From the NCBI GenBank assembly GCA_035772735.1, contig JASDFA010000027.1, forward strand, positions 68,330,001-68,394,000: 64,000 nt of DNA. The letters are read 5' to 3'. The position numbers and the translations under genes are program-made. This DNA comes from Datura wrightii (lineage: Eukaryota > Streptophyta > Magnoliopsida > Solanales > Solanaceae). Below are positions 12,560-23,295 of the stretch, one piece after another; positions within the stretch are counted from its first letter, which is position 1, and every line of letters begins with the position of its first letter. The notes beneath the pieces are model-generated. The model did no database searches. It worked only from the letters and a program-made list of their open reading frames with translations, and was not told where the DNA came from.

Positions 12560-12814
12560 GCTATGATACCAAGTTTTTCACGACCCGAGTTCACACCCTA
12601 GCCGTAATATGAGACAAGGAACCCTGAAAGGCTCCAAGTCAAACCACGACATAATCATTGCATACACTTAACATCAGACATGACTAACAACATAAATTAG
12701 CAGAAGCTAATATCAAGAATATAGTATAACCCATATAGGAATTTTAACAAAACTTAGATACAATGCCGAATCTGTCTAAACAAGTCTGAAAGCCTTCTAC
12801 TAATCTGACGAGTT
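12560..12814 (-). repeat. R5 primer site and truncated 5' LTR
   Basis: 'gctatgatacca' (12560-12571) is the minus-strand initiator-Met site with one change. The LTR follows from 12576 and matches 7544-7780 closely, then stops at 12814 in the middle of the LTR where R4 LTR sequence resumes. More than 2.5 kb of this LTR is missing. Confidence 0.7.
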
Positions 12815-14152
12815 ATCAAAATAAGTTGAATTCTCTGTTAGCTTCTTAGTTGTTCAGTTAAGTTAGAATGTAGAATTTCCTCAGTATTATTCAGAATTTT
12901 TCAATTGATCAGTTTGACTACAAAAATCCTTGAGTTGTCTGAGATAACTCCCAGTTATCAGAATCAAACTCATAAATCAGCTTCATTGGTCCACTAGGAG
13001 GTCATGACACTTTAGATAAATAGTTATGACTAGCCTTAGGACCCCAGACAGATTACAGTTTGTTCTTAGATGGGTACGATGCTTCTAGATAAGCAGCTCT
13101 GACCAGTCTAGAACCTAGTTTCAGAATCTGGTCCGATAAGAATCTCAGGGTACTTTCAGTTATATATCCCTGACTAGTCTAGGACCCCAATTTTGAGCTA
13201 TCAGCTTAGTATTTTGTTTAGGTATTCTAATAGGAGCAGGACTTAGCACCGAGCGAATCAGGGTTCCAACGCACCCAGGCTCCTAGAACTACATTGCCTA
13301 TGAGGTTACAGTATTTAATGGACTGATTGGCCCCAGACATTTGTGATCACCCAGTTCATGCCTTTATACCCTGGAAGGGTATATTGGTTCCTACCGGTAG
13401 GGTGTATACATTGGATTCCATGTCTAGCTCATGTGGTTATATGTCAGTTATAGACTCTCCCACTATTCAGCTCAGTCCAATCTCAGTAGAAGCAGTTCAA
13501 TTCAGTTTCAGCTCTATCAGTTTAGATAAGTTCAGTACAGTATCTTAGACTCAAAATTTTCAAACTTAGGGCATTTCTTTGACCATTAGATAGGGTCATT
13601 GTGACCATCTCAGTTTATTACAGTTATTCAACTCAATATATATGTTGGTCATTGCACATATCATTTTCAGCTTAGTCTTTTATAGTCAATAATGGTTTTT
13701 TCCTGCTTACTCTGTACATTCAAAGTACTGAAGCATACTTTTATGTTGTATCATTTCATGATACAAGCGCAGGTGCTCAGACTCAGCATCGTTAGTCGCC
13801 GCAGTTCATATCCTCCTCAGCAGTAGAAGTGTGAGTCCTCATTTCTCAAGGGTGTTATTTCATTTATTCAGTCATTTCATTACTTTCAGTTAGTCACTAG
13901 AGTTAGTTAGGGGCTTGTCCCAGCAACCCATCAGCTAGATGGCTCTCAGACACAGACTTGATTTCAGAATATTCGTACTGTTAAGCTGTTTTACACCTTA
14001 TGTTTCAGTTTTAGTTTTTCATAAATGTTTTTATATTAATATTTCAAAGCTTATGCTATGCATGTTTTACTCAGAATACTAGTGTATGATAGACCAAGAG
14101 TTGACTTGGGGTTACTTTTGTTCCATCCAGGGTGTAGACTTGGGGCGTGATA
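12815..14152 (+). repeat. R4 LTR, second part
   Basis: Collinear with R11 (56800-57929) and R13 (60030-61058): shared blocks include 'gaccagtctagaacc', 'caattttgagctatcag' and the 'tgcctttataccctgg' block. The LTR ends at 14152 ('gcgtgata', with the terminal CA changed to TA) just before the primer site. Confidence 0.75.
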
Positions 14153-14156
14153 AACT

Positions 14157-14168
14157 TGGTATCAGAGC
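14157..14168 (+). promoter_or_regulatory. initiator-Met primer-binding site of R4
   Basis: 'tggtatcagagc' is an exact 12-base match to the tRNA-iMet site used by Tekay/Del elements, 4 bp after the LTR. Confidence 0.9.
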
Positions 14169-14371
14169 ACTAGATTTAGAGTATCCTCGGAATATATGAA
14201 AGCCGCAGTGAGTAGAGTCCTTTTCATGGTTGTGAAGCGTGCCACACTTATGACAAGGAGGTTATGAGATGTTATTAGGAAAACTCTCTTTTGTTCGTAC
14301 TCTTTATCATGCATTAAGTTCAATTCCATAAACTTCCTTATAACTCGTGCTCTATTTCATTTCAGTAAATC

Positions 14372-15022
14372 ATGCCTCCCAGACGCGGTAACGGAAGAAG
14401 GCCCGGTAACGCCAACAGACCTACCCCACCAGCCCAGTAGCCCCTCAGGATGACACAGTGTCCACTGTAGAGTTCAGGGTGGCTATCTAGCTGCTCGTGC
14501 AAATAGTCACCAATAAGTGAATCAACAAGTAGTACCAGTTAACAACAACAGATCCGCAGCTGTTGTGAGGCTACAGGACTTCACCCGTATGAACCCTCCA
14601 TCTTTCCATGGATCCAAGGTATTGGAGGACCCCCAAGAGTTCGTTGACGAGATCAAAAAGATTACCTGCATTATGGGTGGCAGCTCCTCTAATAGTGTTG
14701 ATCTAGCTGCCTACTAGCTAAAAGTGGTAGCCCAGGTCTTGTACGAACAGTGGAAAGAGGGGCGGCCAGCGGGAGAAGGACCGGTGGTATAGGAGGAGTT
14801 CAACACAGCCTTCTTGGATAGATTTTTCCCTTAGGAGCTAAGGGAGGCAAAAATGGCTGAGGTTATGAACTTGAGATAGGGCAATAAGACCGTAGAAGAA
14901 TACGCATTGGAGTTTACCAGGCCATCTAAGTACGCTCCCAAGATGGTAGCCGAGCCAAGGTCTCACATGCTGATGTTTGTGAACAAAGTGTCGAACCCAG
15001 TTCTCAGGGAGTGTAGGACAGC
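14372..15022 (+). pseudogene. R4 gag (Tekay-type), 5' part
   Basis: Starts MPPRRGNGRRPG at 14372, then the capsid core with FTRMNPPSFHGSKV and DPQEFVDEIKKIT (within 14517-14717), YEQWKEG, and an FFP motif near 14826. It is broken by several TAG/TAA codons, mostly where CAG or TGG stands in sister copies. The reading ends abruptly at 15022 in the segment for VNKVSNPVLRECRTA; the next base belongs to the inverted R6 pol. Zinc knuckle and pol are missing. Confidence 0.75.
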
Positions 15023-16651
15023 GGCCAATTCAATATTATGGGTTCGGTAATTCTTCTCATTAACTTTTAGCTGTCTAGAGGCATATGCTATAACTTTCCC
15101 GTGCTGCATCAGTACACACCCATGTCTGATCCTTGAAGCATCACAATACACCACAAACCCATCAGTATCCTCCGGTAGAGTTAACACCGGTGCTGAAGTA
15201 AGCTGGGTCTTCAACTCTTGGAAGCTCTTCTCACAAGCCTTCGTCCAATTGAATTTCACCTTCTTTTGGGTCAATTTGGTCAAGGGTGCTGCAATATATG
15301 AGAAACCTTCAACAAATCTCCGATAGTAGCCAACTAAACCTAAAAAGCTCCAGATATCGAAAGGATTCACCCATCTAGGCAAATTCTTCACCGCTTCTAT
15401 TTTCTGAGAGTCCACCTGTATGCCCTCACTTGATACCACATGGCCCAAAAATGCCACGGGGTCCAATCAAAACTCACACTTGCTGAATTTAGCATATAAT
15501 TGGCGATCCTTGAGAGTCTGTAGCACCACTCTCAAATGAGCGGCATGCTCCTCCTGGCTCCAAAAGTATATCAAGATGTCATCAATAAACACAATCACGA
15601 ACATATTCAGGTATGGCTTGAACACCCTATTAATCAAGTCCATAAAAGATGCAGGAGCATTCGTTAGTCCAAAATACATAACTACAAACTCATAATGACC
15701 ATACCGCGTCCTGAAGGCTGTCTTCAGGATATCGCTCTCCGGAACTCTGAGCTGATGGAACCAGGATCTAAGATGTATCTTCAAAAAGCACTTGGCACCC
15801 TAAAACTAGTCAAATAAATCATCAATCTTGGGTAGAGGATACTTGTTCTTGATGGTAACCTAGTTGAATTGCCGATAGTCAATGTACATCCAAAGGGAAC
15901 CATCCTTCTTTCGAACAAATAAGACTGGTGCACCCCATGGAGACTTGCTCGGTCTAATGAAACCCTTATCAAACAGGTCCTTCAACTGCTCCTTCAACTC
16001 CTTTAGCTCGGCTGGAGCCATTCTGTAAGGAGGGATAGATATAGGCTGCGTGTCGAGAAGAAGGTCAATACCAAAATCAATTTTCCTCTTGGGAGGAACA
16101 CCCGATAAATCATCAGGGAATACTTCGGTGTACTCACACACTACCGAAACTGATTGGATAGTCGGGGTCTCAGACTCAACATCCTTAACCCTAATTAGAT
16201 AATACATACAACCCTTGGAAATCATCTTCCTAGCCTTATGATAGGAAATAAAATGACCTACAGGCATGATTGAACTACTCTTCCAATCCAAGACTGACTC
16301 ACTCGGAAAACAGAACTCCACCACACGGGTTCTACAATTAACAAAAGCATAACACGCATACAACCAATCCATACCAAGAATAATATCAAAGTTAGTCATG
16401 GCTAGCTCTACAAGGTCTGTAAAGGTGACTTTACGCAATATAGTGATCGGGCACCCTCTATACACCCGCCTAGCTACAACTAAATCACCATCCGCCGTAG
16501 AAACTGAAAATGGCTCTGACAGAATTTGTGGACAAACTCCAAAGCTACTAGAAATATAAGGTGTCACAAAAGACAAGGTAGCCACTGGATATAACAAAGC
16601 ATAAGCATCAAGGTGAAACACTTGTAACATACTAGTAACCACATCCAGCAA
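15023..16651 (-). pseudogene. R6 pol: protease, reverse transcriptase, RNase H
   Basis: The protease block (from 16651) has LLYPVATLSFVTPYI, in which the catalytic D of the family's D-P-G-A-T is Y and the G is V, so it is dead. An RT start with PPYRMAPAEL lies near 16030. The polymerase active site FIDDILIY is at about 15600-15570, and CEF, HVVSSEGI and GLVGYYRRFVEGFS follow. RNase H begins with VVYCDASR (about 15150) and is cut at 15023. Frames break near 15790-15860 (frameshift) and at 15466 (a stop replacing the W expected after CEF). The product would copy element RNA to DNA inside particles. Confidence 0.85.
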
Positions 16652-17866
16652 AGTCTCCTGCTCCTGACATGAGGCGAGGGCATAGAATCTATTTTGGCGT
16701 TGTCCACCACACCCACTAGTAGATGCCCCCTGCAGAGTTGAATGTGCTAGAGCTGCTGCTGACCTTGTAGTCTGCGCATGGCCTCTATCATCATCCTGTC
16801 TAGAAAATGGACACGCTCAATGCATGTGGACGGATCTACCAACCCATATCAAATATCATAGATGGGCAAGTACTCCCCGACATGACTCTTACCGCACTTC
16901 TCACAGGTTGGAAAGGTGCGCTCTACTTGCGTGCCCCTCTGGTCCCTCGATCCTGAAGCCCTACTCCTCTAATCACCCTTAGGTCTGGATGGAACACTAG
17001 TTGATGATGTGCTAGAGCTAGTGACCTCTGCTGAAACTGAGGGCGGTGACCACCGGATCTCTGATGAGTAAACCCATGGCTATCCATCCGGGTCATTTTG
17101 GACTCTCTCTCCATCTTATAAGCCACCTCAATCTACTGGGCATACAAAACTATTCGAGGGAAATCCATGTCCTGGTGGAGCATAGTCGTCCTGCAATCTT
17201 TGTCCAAATAGCCCACCATGCCATGAACAAATCGGCTCACCTGCGCCCTCTGATCAACCACTAACTGTGGGGCATACTTTGACAAGCGAGTGAACTCAAG
17301 AGCATACTCCTGTAACATCATCCTCCCCTTCTTATGATTTAGGAACTCAGCCGCCTTCAGCTCCCTCATCTCACGAGGGAAGAACCGATCCAAGAATGCA
17401 ACATGAAACTTCTCCCAAGTGATCGGGCCTGCCCCTGCGGTCCTACTATTTTTCCATTAGCGAAACTAGATTTGAAAGACCCCTTTCAACTGGTACGAGG
17501 CCATCTTCGGGCACTTAACTCCCTTCACCCCCATGACTTAGGTGATCTTCACAATCTCATTTATGAACTCATGCGGGTCCTCATCTACTTTTGACCCGAG
17601 GAACTCTGGCGGGTTCATTCTCAAAAAGTCCCTGAATCGAGTCGCCGTTGCATTTCCATTTTGCGGAACATGCGCAACTGCTTGTTGATTGACTTGAGCG
17701 GTCAAGGCCTACACGAGCATCTTAATAGATGCCCGAAACTCAGTATGGGCAATCAGCTATGATGCCTGATGCTCCTGAACTAGTGGGGCCTGCTGGTGCC
17801 CATCCCCGTTGCCATCCTCGTGGCTGTCTCCATTTCCATTCCTTTATTCATTCTTCGGGGAGCCAT
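16652..17866 (-). pseudogene. R6 gag (Tekay-type), broken
   Basis: ATG at 17866 gives MAPRRMN, the same start as R8 gag. Recognisable blocks: DRFFPREMRELKAAEFLN and LEFTRLSKYAPQLV (17393-17133), a region with HQRSGGHRPQFQQRS (17126-16923) and the first zinc-knuckle cysteines CEKCGKSH near 16900. Several stops; two codons, at 17711 and near 17455, look like CAG or TGG turned to TAG. Confidence 0.75.
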
Positions 17867-18059
17867 AATTCTGCGATCGCGAATAGCACGAATTAGAAGG
17901 ATAGAGAGACATTTCATCATATGATATAGATCATGAAGTAAGGGAGCATTTCATAAATGTCTCGTAGCCTCTTTGCCATAAGTGTGGTGCGCTTCACACT
18001 CATAAAAAAGACTCTACTTAATATGGATTTTAGACACCCTAGGAAACCTCAAACCTATT

Positions 18060-20402
18060 ACTCTAATACCATGTTTCTCATGACTCGAACGTAGGCCCGG
18101 ATCGTAACACAGGACAAGGAGTCCTGAGAGACTCCAAATCGACCTAAGGCATGAACATTCATCTAACTCCATATCATCAAAGTGGAATACTTGACATAAT
18201 GAAAGAGCGGAAGCATAAACATAACATAGCATGATAGACAGAACGTACTACATACATAACGGTGGAGTACTGCATATAGTCTGAAAGCCTCTAACTTATT
18301 AGATGGGTTGATGGGACAACATCCCCAACTAACTGCGAAAAATAGAAAACTAAAAGAAACATCAACATCTGAAATATATGGTGCTTGGATAATGAGGACT
18401 CACCAAGAAGCTGGATGCTAAACTCTAAGATGGATTACTACCGGTGCTGGATCGGAAGATCAGAGCCTGTATCATAAAACGATACATCATAGAGTATGTG
18501 GTCACTACGTGAATGTACCGAGTATGTAAGGTAAGTAAAACAGACATTTAAAAATATATAAAAGCTCATAAATGATCATAAGAGTGGGACAACATGCTAG
18601 TAACATAAATATCACAAGATAACATAAGGGTCAAGGTGTTTAAATCATTCATAATGCATTCATTATCATGGTCATAAGAGAAACCTCATTAAATCATCAC
18701 TTGATCAAAATAACATAAACATAATGATGCATAAAACATGTGGAACTACGGGAGGACTCTTCATAACCGACACCATCATGGTAGAGCCTTACATGATGCC
18801 CCAACTATCTCACTCAAGTAGGCAGAGTCGCCCCTGGCTTGCCAGACGAGGGACGTGCATTATGTGATATCATGAAAGAGGGGACCATTATCATTGTAAT
18901 GTATCAATATAAACATACGGTGCCACGTAGTTATGAGACACCGACATATTCCTTTAAATGCTGGGCTGCTCGGTGCTAGACACAGCTCCCAAAAATATGC
19001 ACATTAGGCTCATATGTAAATCAATAACATCATTCATTGAGATTCATAGCCAAATAAACATTATCATCATTGATTCCATTAAAATACATGATTATCCAAG
19101 AATCAAAGGCCCTTTTGTCATCCAACATCATAAATCGATAAATCATGAGATCCATTTAATAAATTGTAAGTCATTATTGAACATGTGGGCATTTCCCAAT
19201 ACTTTACCATTATTGAAAATACTCAATTCATTGGAAAACATGATTACAAACATGGATAACTTGAAAACAACTTTTCAAAATCAATAATACATCATATATG
19301 AACATTCACCATAAACCTTGACTTTCATGAACTTTTCATAAATGGACATTTTAATCTATAAAACATGAGACATGATTTTATATAAAAAAACAACGTAAAA
19401 CTTGACCATAATTCGTAATTCCATAATTGTAACTCAATTAGATCAAGCCTATGTAGAGAAATCAAAATTTCATGCATTGGGTAAAAACCCCATAGAATTA
19501 GATTGAAAATTTCATGAATTGAATGAGATTAGGTGTGGGTATGAAAGGATTCACCCATTCATAACCTTTTATACATAAGGAAAATCAAATCTCACCACTC
19601 CTTGAAAGACCAATGGAAAATTTGAAGAAACCCTTGAAGAACAAGCTTGATCACCTCTTCAATTCCTTAACTTTGCATGCATGGAAATGAATAAGCCTAG
19701 GGTGGGTTTTACCCTCAATAAAAACTAATTTTCGAGCCTTAAATTATGTAGTTTAGGACCCTAAGACTTAGGAATGACGAAAATGCCCTTAATGAAATCC
19801 ATGAAAATACTGCACTGGGTGAACCAACGGACGGTCTTAAGAGTTGTTGAATGATACCACGACTCGTGGTATCGAGCCGTTGGATCCACTGCCTCAGTTC
19901 ACACTTCATATTCCTTCCCACGACTCGACAGGATGAGTCGTTTCTTCAAATGATGGGTCTTTGTATAGTCCATTGTTTCCTCCTTCAAGCCCTGTACTAG
20001 TCCTTCCCACGAGCATCACCACGACTTGTTACTTCCTCTAATGAATCATGGTTTGCTTCCGTTATATAGACTTGAAATTATAGGCATTCTTTCCCACTAC
20101 TGGTGACCATGATCCGTTACTTCTCACAACGGGTCGTAGGATGACTCATTACTTCCCTTAAACTAAGGACCAGTTCCTACCACGGGTTCACACAACGACT
20201 CATCATAACAAACAATAAGTCGTTGCTTCGCTCATCACTACCCACTATTACCAGGCAACCATCTTCCCACGACTGCTTCCCATGGGTCATTGGATGGACC
20301 AATGATCCATTGGGTAGTCCGTTCTGCGGGATTTTTCTCAATTTCAGCCAACTCCCATTTTTAAATCCAGGGTTTAATCTTAGGCACTTCCAGGGTATTA
20401 CA
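18060..20402 (-). repeat. R6 primer site and 5' LTR
   Basis: Primer site 'ctctaatacca' (18061-18071; ggtattagag on the minus strand), then LTR 18077-20402, ending 'ggtattaca' in plus orientation. It shares with the R8 LTR the 'catgttgtccca' block (minus) and the tail near the primer site. Palindromes on actcgt/gagtcgt lie at 19853-20310. Open frames such as 18958-19287 fall inside this LTR and are not genes. Confidence 0.7.
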
Positions 20403-20439
20403 CTTCTACTCATGTACCTCAGTTTGTAGGGAAGTGACT

Positions 20440-21671
20440 GCCCCTTCTGCTGCATCTACCCTCTTGCACAGCATGGCAACATTCTCAAAAAATTACTTGA
20501 GCTCATTCTTAATTGGTTTGGCAATGAGTGCAGGGAGGATCTTAGCCAATCGTTGGAGTTGGCATTCGTGCGAGTTTGTCATCTCCACATGTCTATGGAG
20601 ACCACATGGCTGAGAGGATTATGGAGGAGGAGATGCTCCCCACTAAGGCATGTCACCTGATGCTTGTCCTGGCATTTCCGTCTAGGGCACATTCAACTCT
20701 GGTGCGATTGGTGATTGGTTTAACCCATGGGAGAGGGATCCTTCTTGCACTCCAAAGGCCTGCAGTCTCTTTCTTTTCATTGTCGGTGCCTCGACATCTT
20801 ACTTCCTCTCAATGTCTATCACTCCTAGAGAAGCAGAAGTAGTTTCATCTAGGAACAGAGGCAATCCAGTAGCTGAGCAAAGCTGGGCAGTCAAGACAAC
20901 ATAGGGAATTGAGGTGCTGGACTGTCGGGCCTTTTTCTTCATTTGCTGAGTAACAATTTCCCCGAAGTTAATGGGTACTCTAGTCATTACGGAAGCAATA
21001 AGGATGGTGGTTTTAAGGCTGACTCTTTGCTCATTTTTATAGGGGATGATCCGATCACAAACAAAATCCAGCCACAGCTTGGCCTCAAACTTTAAGTCGT
21101 GGCGAGATATTTCACCACCCATTGAGGCCCATAGGGGATTGTCAACAGCGATGATGTGGGCTACCCAAGTGAGCTGATCCTTCATATCAGCTACCCGAGC
21201 CATAAACTCAGTACCAGATTCCACTTCATCTTCCCAAAACAAAGAGTTGATGGTCGCAGGGGTAATGTCAACTTCCACCTCACTTAGCATCACTGAAGGC
21301 AGGAATGGGAAGTCATCAACCTTGCCCCGGTGCTGCATGCTGTCCTGTCGGGCCAGATATGAGGCGTAAACTCCATCACCAAGCCGAGGTAGTAATGCGG
21401 GAGAGGGTTGGCAAATGCATGTCATTGCCTTGCTGTGAACTGCTCGGTGATGTTGGGAAAATCACCTCTCAACCCTTCCAAGTCAGACCGCTTCTCCATG
21501 GTGATTGATCGGCCTTGAAAAATGAAATAGTTCTCTTGCATGTTGGGGGACACAGAAGATTATTGCTTCCTTGGTGTTGGCACACGGTGGAGCGGCCTTT
21601 GCTTTGCCCTTGCCCTTGCTAGAAGATGAAGCAGGGGCCTTTCCTTTTCCTGAGTTCCTTGATGAAGACAT
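20440..21671 (-). pseudogene. R7 ORF2: 'putative plant transposon protein' family
   Basis: ATG 21671 follows a predicted 3' splice site by 11 bp. The N-terminus is low-complexity and basic (MSSSRNSGKGKAPASSSSKG), then a stop in the frame near 21486, then a 208-codon block (21425-20799) with TPATINSLFW, LTWVAHIIA, LWLDFVCDRIIPYKNEQRVS and a CSATGLPL stretch. This is the conserved core of proteins annotated in plants as 'putative plant transposon protein' (I recall Pfam Transposase_32; to be checked). R9 and R10 carry relatives at the same place. Biochemical role unknown. The tail runs to about 20440 with stops and is cut by R6. Confidence 0.7.
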
Positions 21672-21682
21672 GGTTTGTTTTT

Positions 21683-22386
21683 CTGCAAGAATGATGTTAG
21701 TGACAACAATTTGAAGAGAAAATAGAAATAAAATTAAGAAAGTAGTCTAAGGGAGAACTAAGAAACAAGGGAAACCAAACAATCATTTAAAGAACCAATA
21801 GCACCGGCGAAGGACTGGCGGTTCACAAAAGCAATTTCGCGGATAGCTGTTTGCCTGCCGATACCTTATAGAAAACTAGGCAAGTGAGGGATGTATCCGC
21901 GGTTAAGCGGCGAATCGCTGGTCCAGGTTCTTGAACTGCCGATGTAATGCGGGATCCACTTAGTGGCTTAAAGCCAATTTTAAGAGTGATCCAGCGTTAC
22001 ATTGGCAATTTGACGAATCTAACTGGCGAAACGCCAGACTGCATCGTCGCTAAATTTTGAACTTAACTATTCAAATACACCCACTAATACACACTCACAC
22101 ACAACATGATAAAATCATCACTACTCCATTCAAACATACTGTCATTACATTTAGCCCTTAAGAATGGCGTCACCCGGTCTATCCTCGGGCAAGATGTTGC
22201 ATTTTATGCAATCGGGTTACTCAGACTTCACCCTTTTCAAAATTTCACACACAAAATCACAAATGCCCCATTCCATTCAACAACCATAATATATTCATGA
22301 TTTCAATAAGGAGGGGAAACAAAATATTAATCCTAAAGAATTAAGCACCAATGAGAAAATTAAGACAAGGGCAAGAAAATTTTTAC
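21683..22386 (-). other. R7 predicted 5'-leader intron (704 bp)
   Basis: Donor 'tttg|gtaaaa' at 22386 and acceptor 'cattcttgcag|aa' at 21683 on the minus strand, with the ORF2 ATG 11 bp after the acceptor. Length is close to the matching introns in R9 (694) and R10 (648). The intron holds a second block of the R7 motif vocabulary (21790-22060: ggcggttcac, gaactgccgatg, ggcgaaacgcc). Prediction only; no transcript evidence. Confidence 0.5.
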
Positions 22387-23130
22387 CAAATTGGAGGATT
22401 GCTTGCACACTTTAAATTCAAAAATGTTAGCTAAATCTTACAATGGCACTTTGAGATATATGTAGTATAGGAAGGAAATGTAAGTGAAGTGAGTGTGTTA
22501 GTGAAATATGGAGAGGGTTTTATAGGTGAAAGATGGAAGTTTAATAGGTTGAGGGGAAGGTGGAGAGTTTAATGTAGGTGTGTTGGTGGGAAGTGGGAAG
22601 GTGGAAAGGTGGGAAAGTGGAAAGGTTGCAAATAGATGAATATGGGGAAATGGGAATATTGGGTAATGGAGAGACAAAAATGGAATGGGAAAATGGTGAA
22701 AAAAGGGGAAATAGGGGAATATTTGCAGAATAGGGCGGCTGGTCAAGTATTTGGGGTTTCATGGGCCAGCATTTTAAATTCCATTTTGAAATAAATGCTT
22801 ACCTCGACCGGTGTTTCATCGGAGGTTCGTCGAATCACACCGGCATTCCACCGCTTTAATTTTCCTTTTTCATGAATTTTGTGCAAAGTTTTCTGTTTCT
22901 TGCCGGTGATCCACTAGTTGTTCATATATGGAATTGGCAATCCGTCGGTTACCCGCCACTTATGTGCTCAAGCTTCAGGTCCTCTGTCTTCCAACAGCAA
23001 CCCACCGACGGTCCACGGTTCCAATTCAGTGATTCGTCGATGGGTCTGCCAGTTCTTTGATCCAAATCCCATCATTTTATCTTGTACTTGCCTTCATTGG
23101 TGGTTTGTGCTTCTGGACTAGCGGCTCGCC
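22387..23130 (-). promoter_or_regulatory. R7 internal promoter-like block
   Basis: On the minus strand, from 23130: a GC-rich block with cgacggattgcc / accggcaagaa / cgacgaacctcc phrases (23130-22800) like those of the R7 LTR (55030-55330), then about 200 bp of pyrimidine-rich sequence (22745-22540), then a TATA box tataaaa at 22525-22519, then a leader exon ending at the donor 22387. No ORF fits here. The layout is that of a class II plant promoter feeding a short spliced leader. Confidence 0.55.
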
Positions 23131-23236
23131 GGTTACATGTCGTTCTTCACTTCATTGTTTTTTTCTCCCGTTGTTCCTCACTTCACAGCTCCTACAAAAA
23201 CAAAAACAAAAAAGACATCAAATAATTCACTAAACA

Positions 23237-23254
23237 CTTGGGTTGCCACCCAAG
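23237..23254 (-). ncRNA. conserved post-protease hairpin, R7 copy
   Basis: Minus strand: CTTGGG-TGGCAA-CCCAAG, a perfect 6-bp stem with a 6-base loop, 42 bases past the protease stop. The outer bases aaGCACTT..AAGTG can extend the stem. Same loop and position as in R9, with a different but still paired stem. Confidence 0.7.
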
Positions 23255-23295
23255 AAGTGCCTTAGTTAATGTTGTGGAATGATATAGACCATTTT

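Larger units (their letters stand above)
7544..12814 (-). mobile_element. R5: gag-only Tekay derivative inside the R4 LTR
   Basis: Read on the minus strand: truncated 5' LTR (12814-12576), primer site (12571-12560), leader, gag (12357 to about 11150), non-coding tail with polypurine tract (10342-10328) and a full 3' LTR (10327-7544). The LTR copies match closely over their shared 239 bp. No protease, RT or integrase sequence lies between gag and the tract, so this is a non-autonomous derivative, comparable in layout to terminal-repeat elements that keep only GAG. The right LTR is cut at 12814. Confidence 0.75.
7179..15022 (+). mobile_element. R4: Tekay-like chromovirus, LTR and gag, disrupted
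   Basis: LTR start at 7179 ('tgtaatgcctcag'), broken at 7543/7544 by the minus-strand element R5, resumed at 12815 and finished at 14152; then a perfect initiator-Met primer site and gag up to 15022. There the sequence switches to the opposite-strand pol of R6, so R4 pol and 3' LTR are lost. Part of the middle of the LTR is missing at the R5 right edge, where R5's own 5' LTR is also truncated, which points to one deletion across the boundary. Confidence 0.7.
15023..20402 (-). mobile_element. R6: Tekay-like chromovirus, 5' half (LTR, gag, protease, RT, RNase H)
   Basis: Minus strand: 5' LTR 20402-18077, initiator-Met primer site near 18071-18060, leader, gag from 17866, protease/RT/RNase H down to 15023. 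Integrase, chromodomain and 3' LTR are absent because the sequence breaks at 15022/15023 into R4 gag on the other strand. Its LTR edge at 20402 abuts the C-terminal part of R7 ORF2, so R6 had inserted into R7 before the break. Confidence 0.75.

Noticed and set aside
7179..15022. R4 and R11 as the two LTRs of one element
   Set aside because: Same subfamily, but the flanks (cgcgt and ctagt) do not match and similarity is only moderate, so I leave them unpaired.
18958..19287. 109-codon plus-strand frame
   Set aside because: Lies wholly inside the R6 LTR, AT-rich, no domain.
22498..22762. Two overlapping minus-strand frames rich in F, P, S and H
   Set aside because: Product of the CT-rich promoter tract; periodic low-complexity sequence, no domain.
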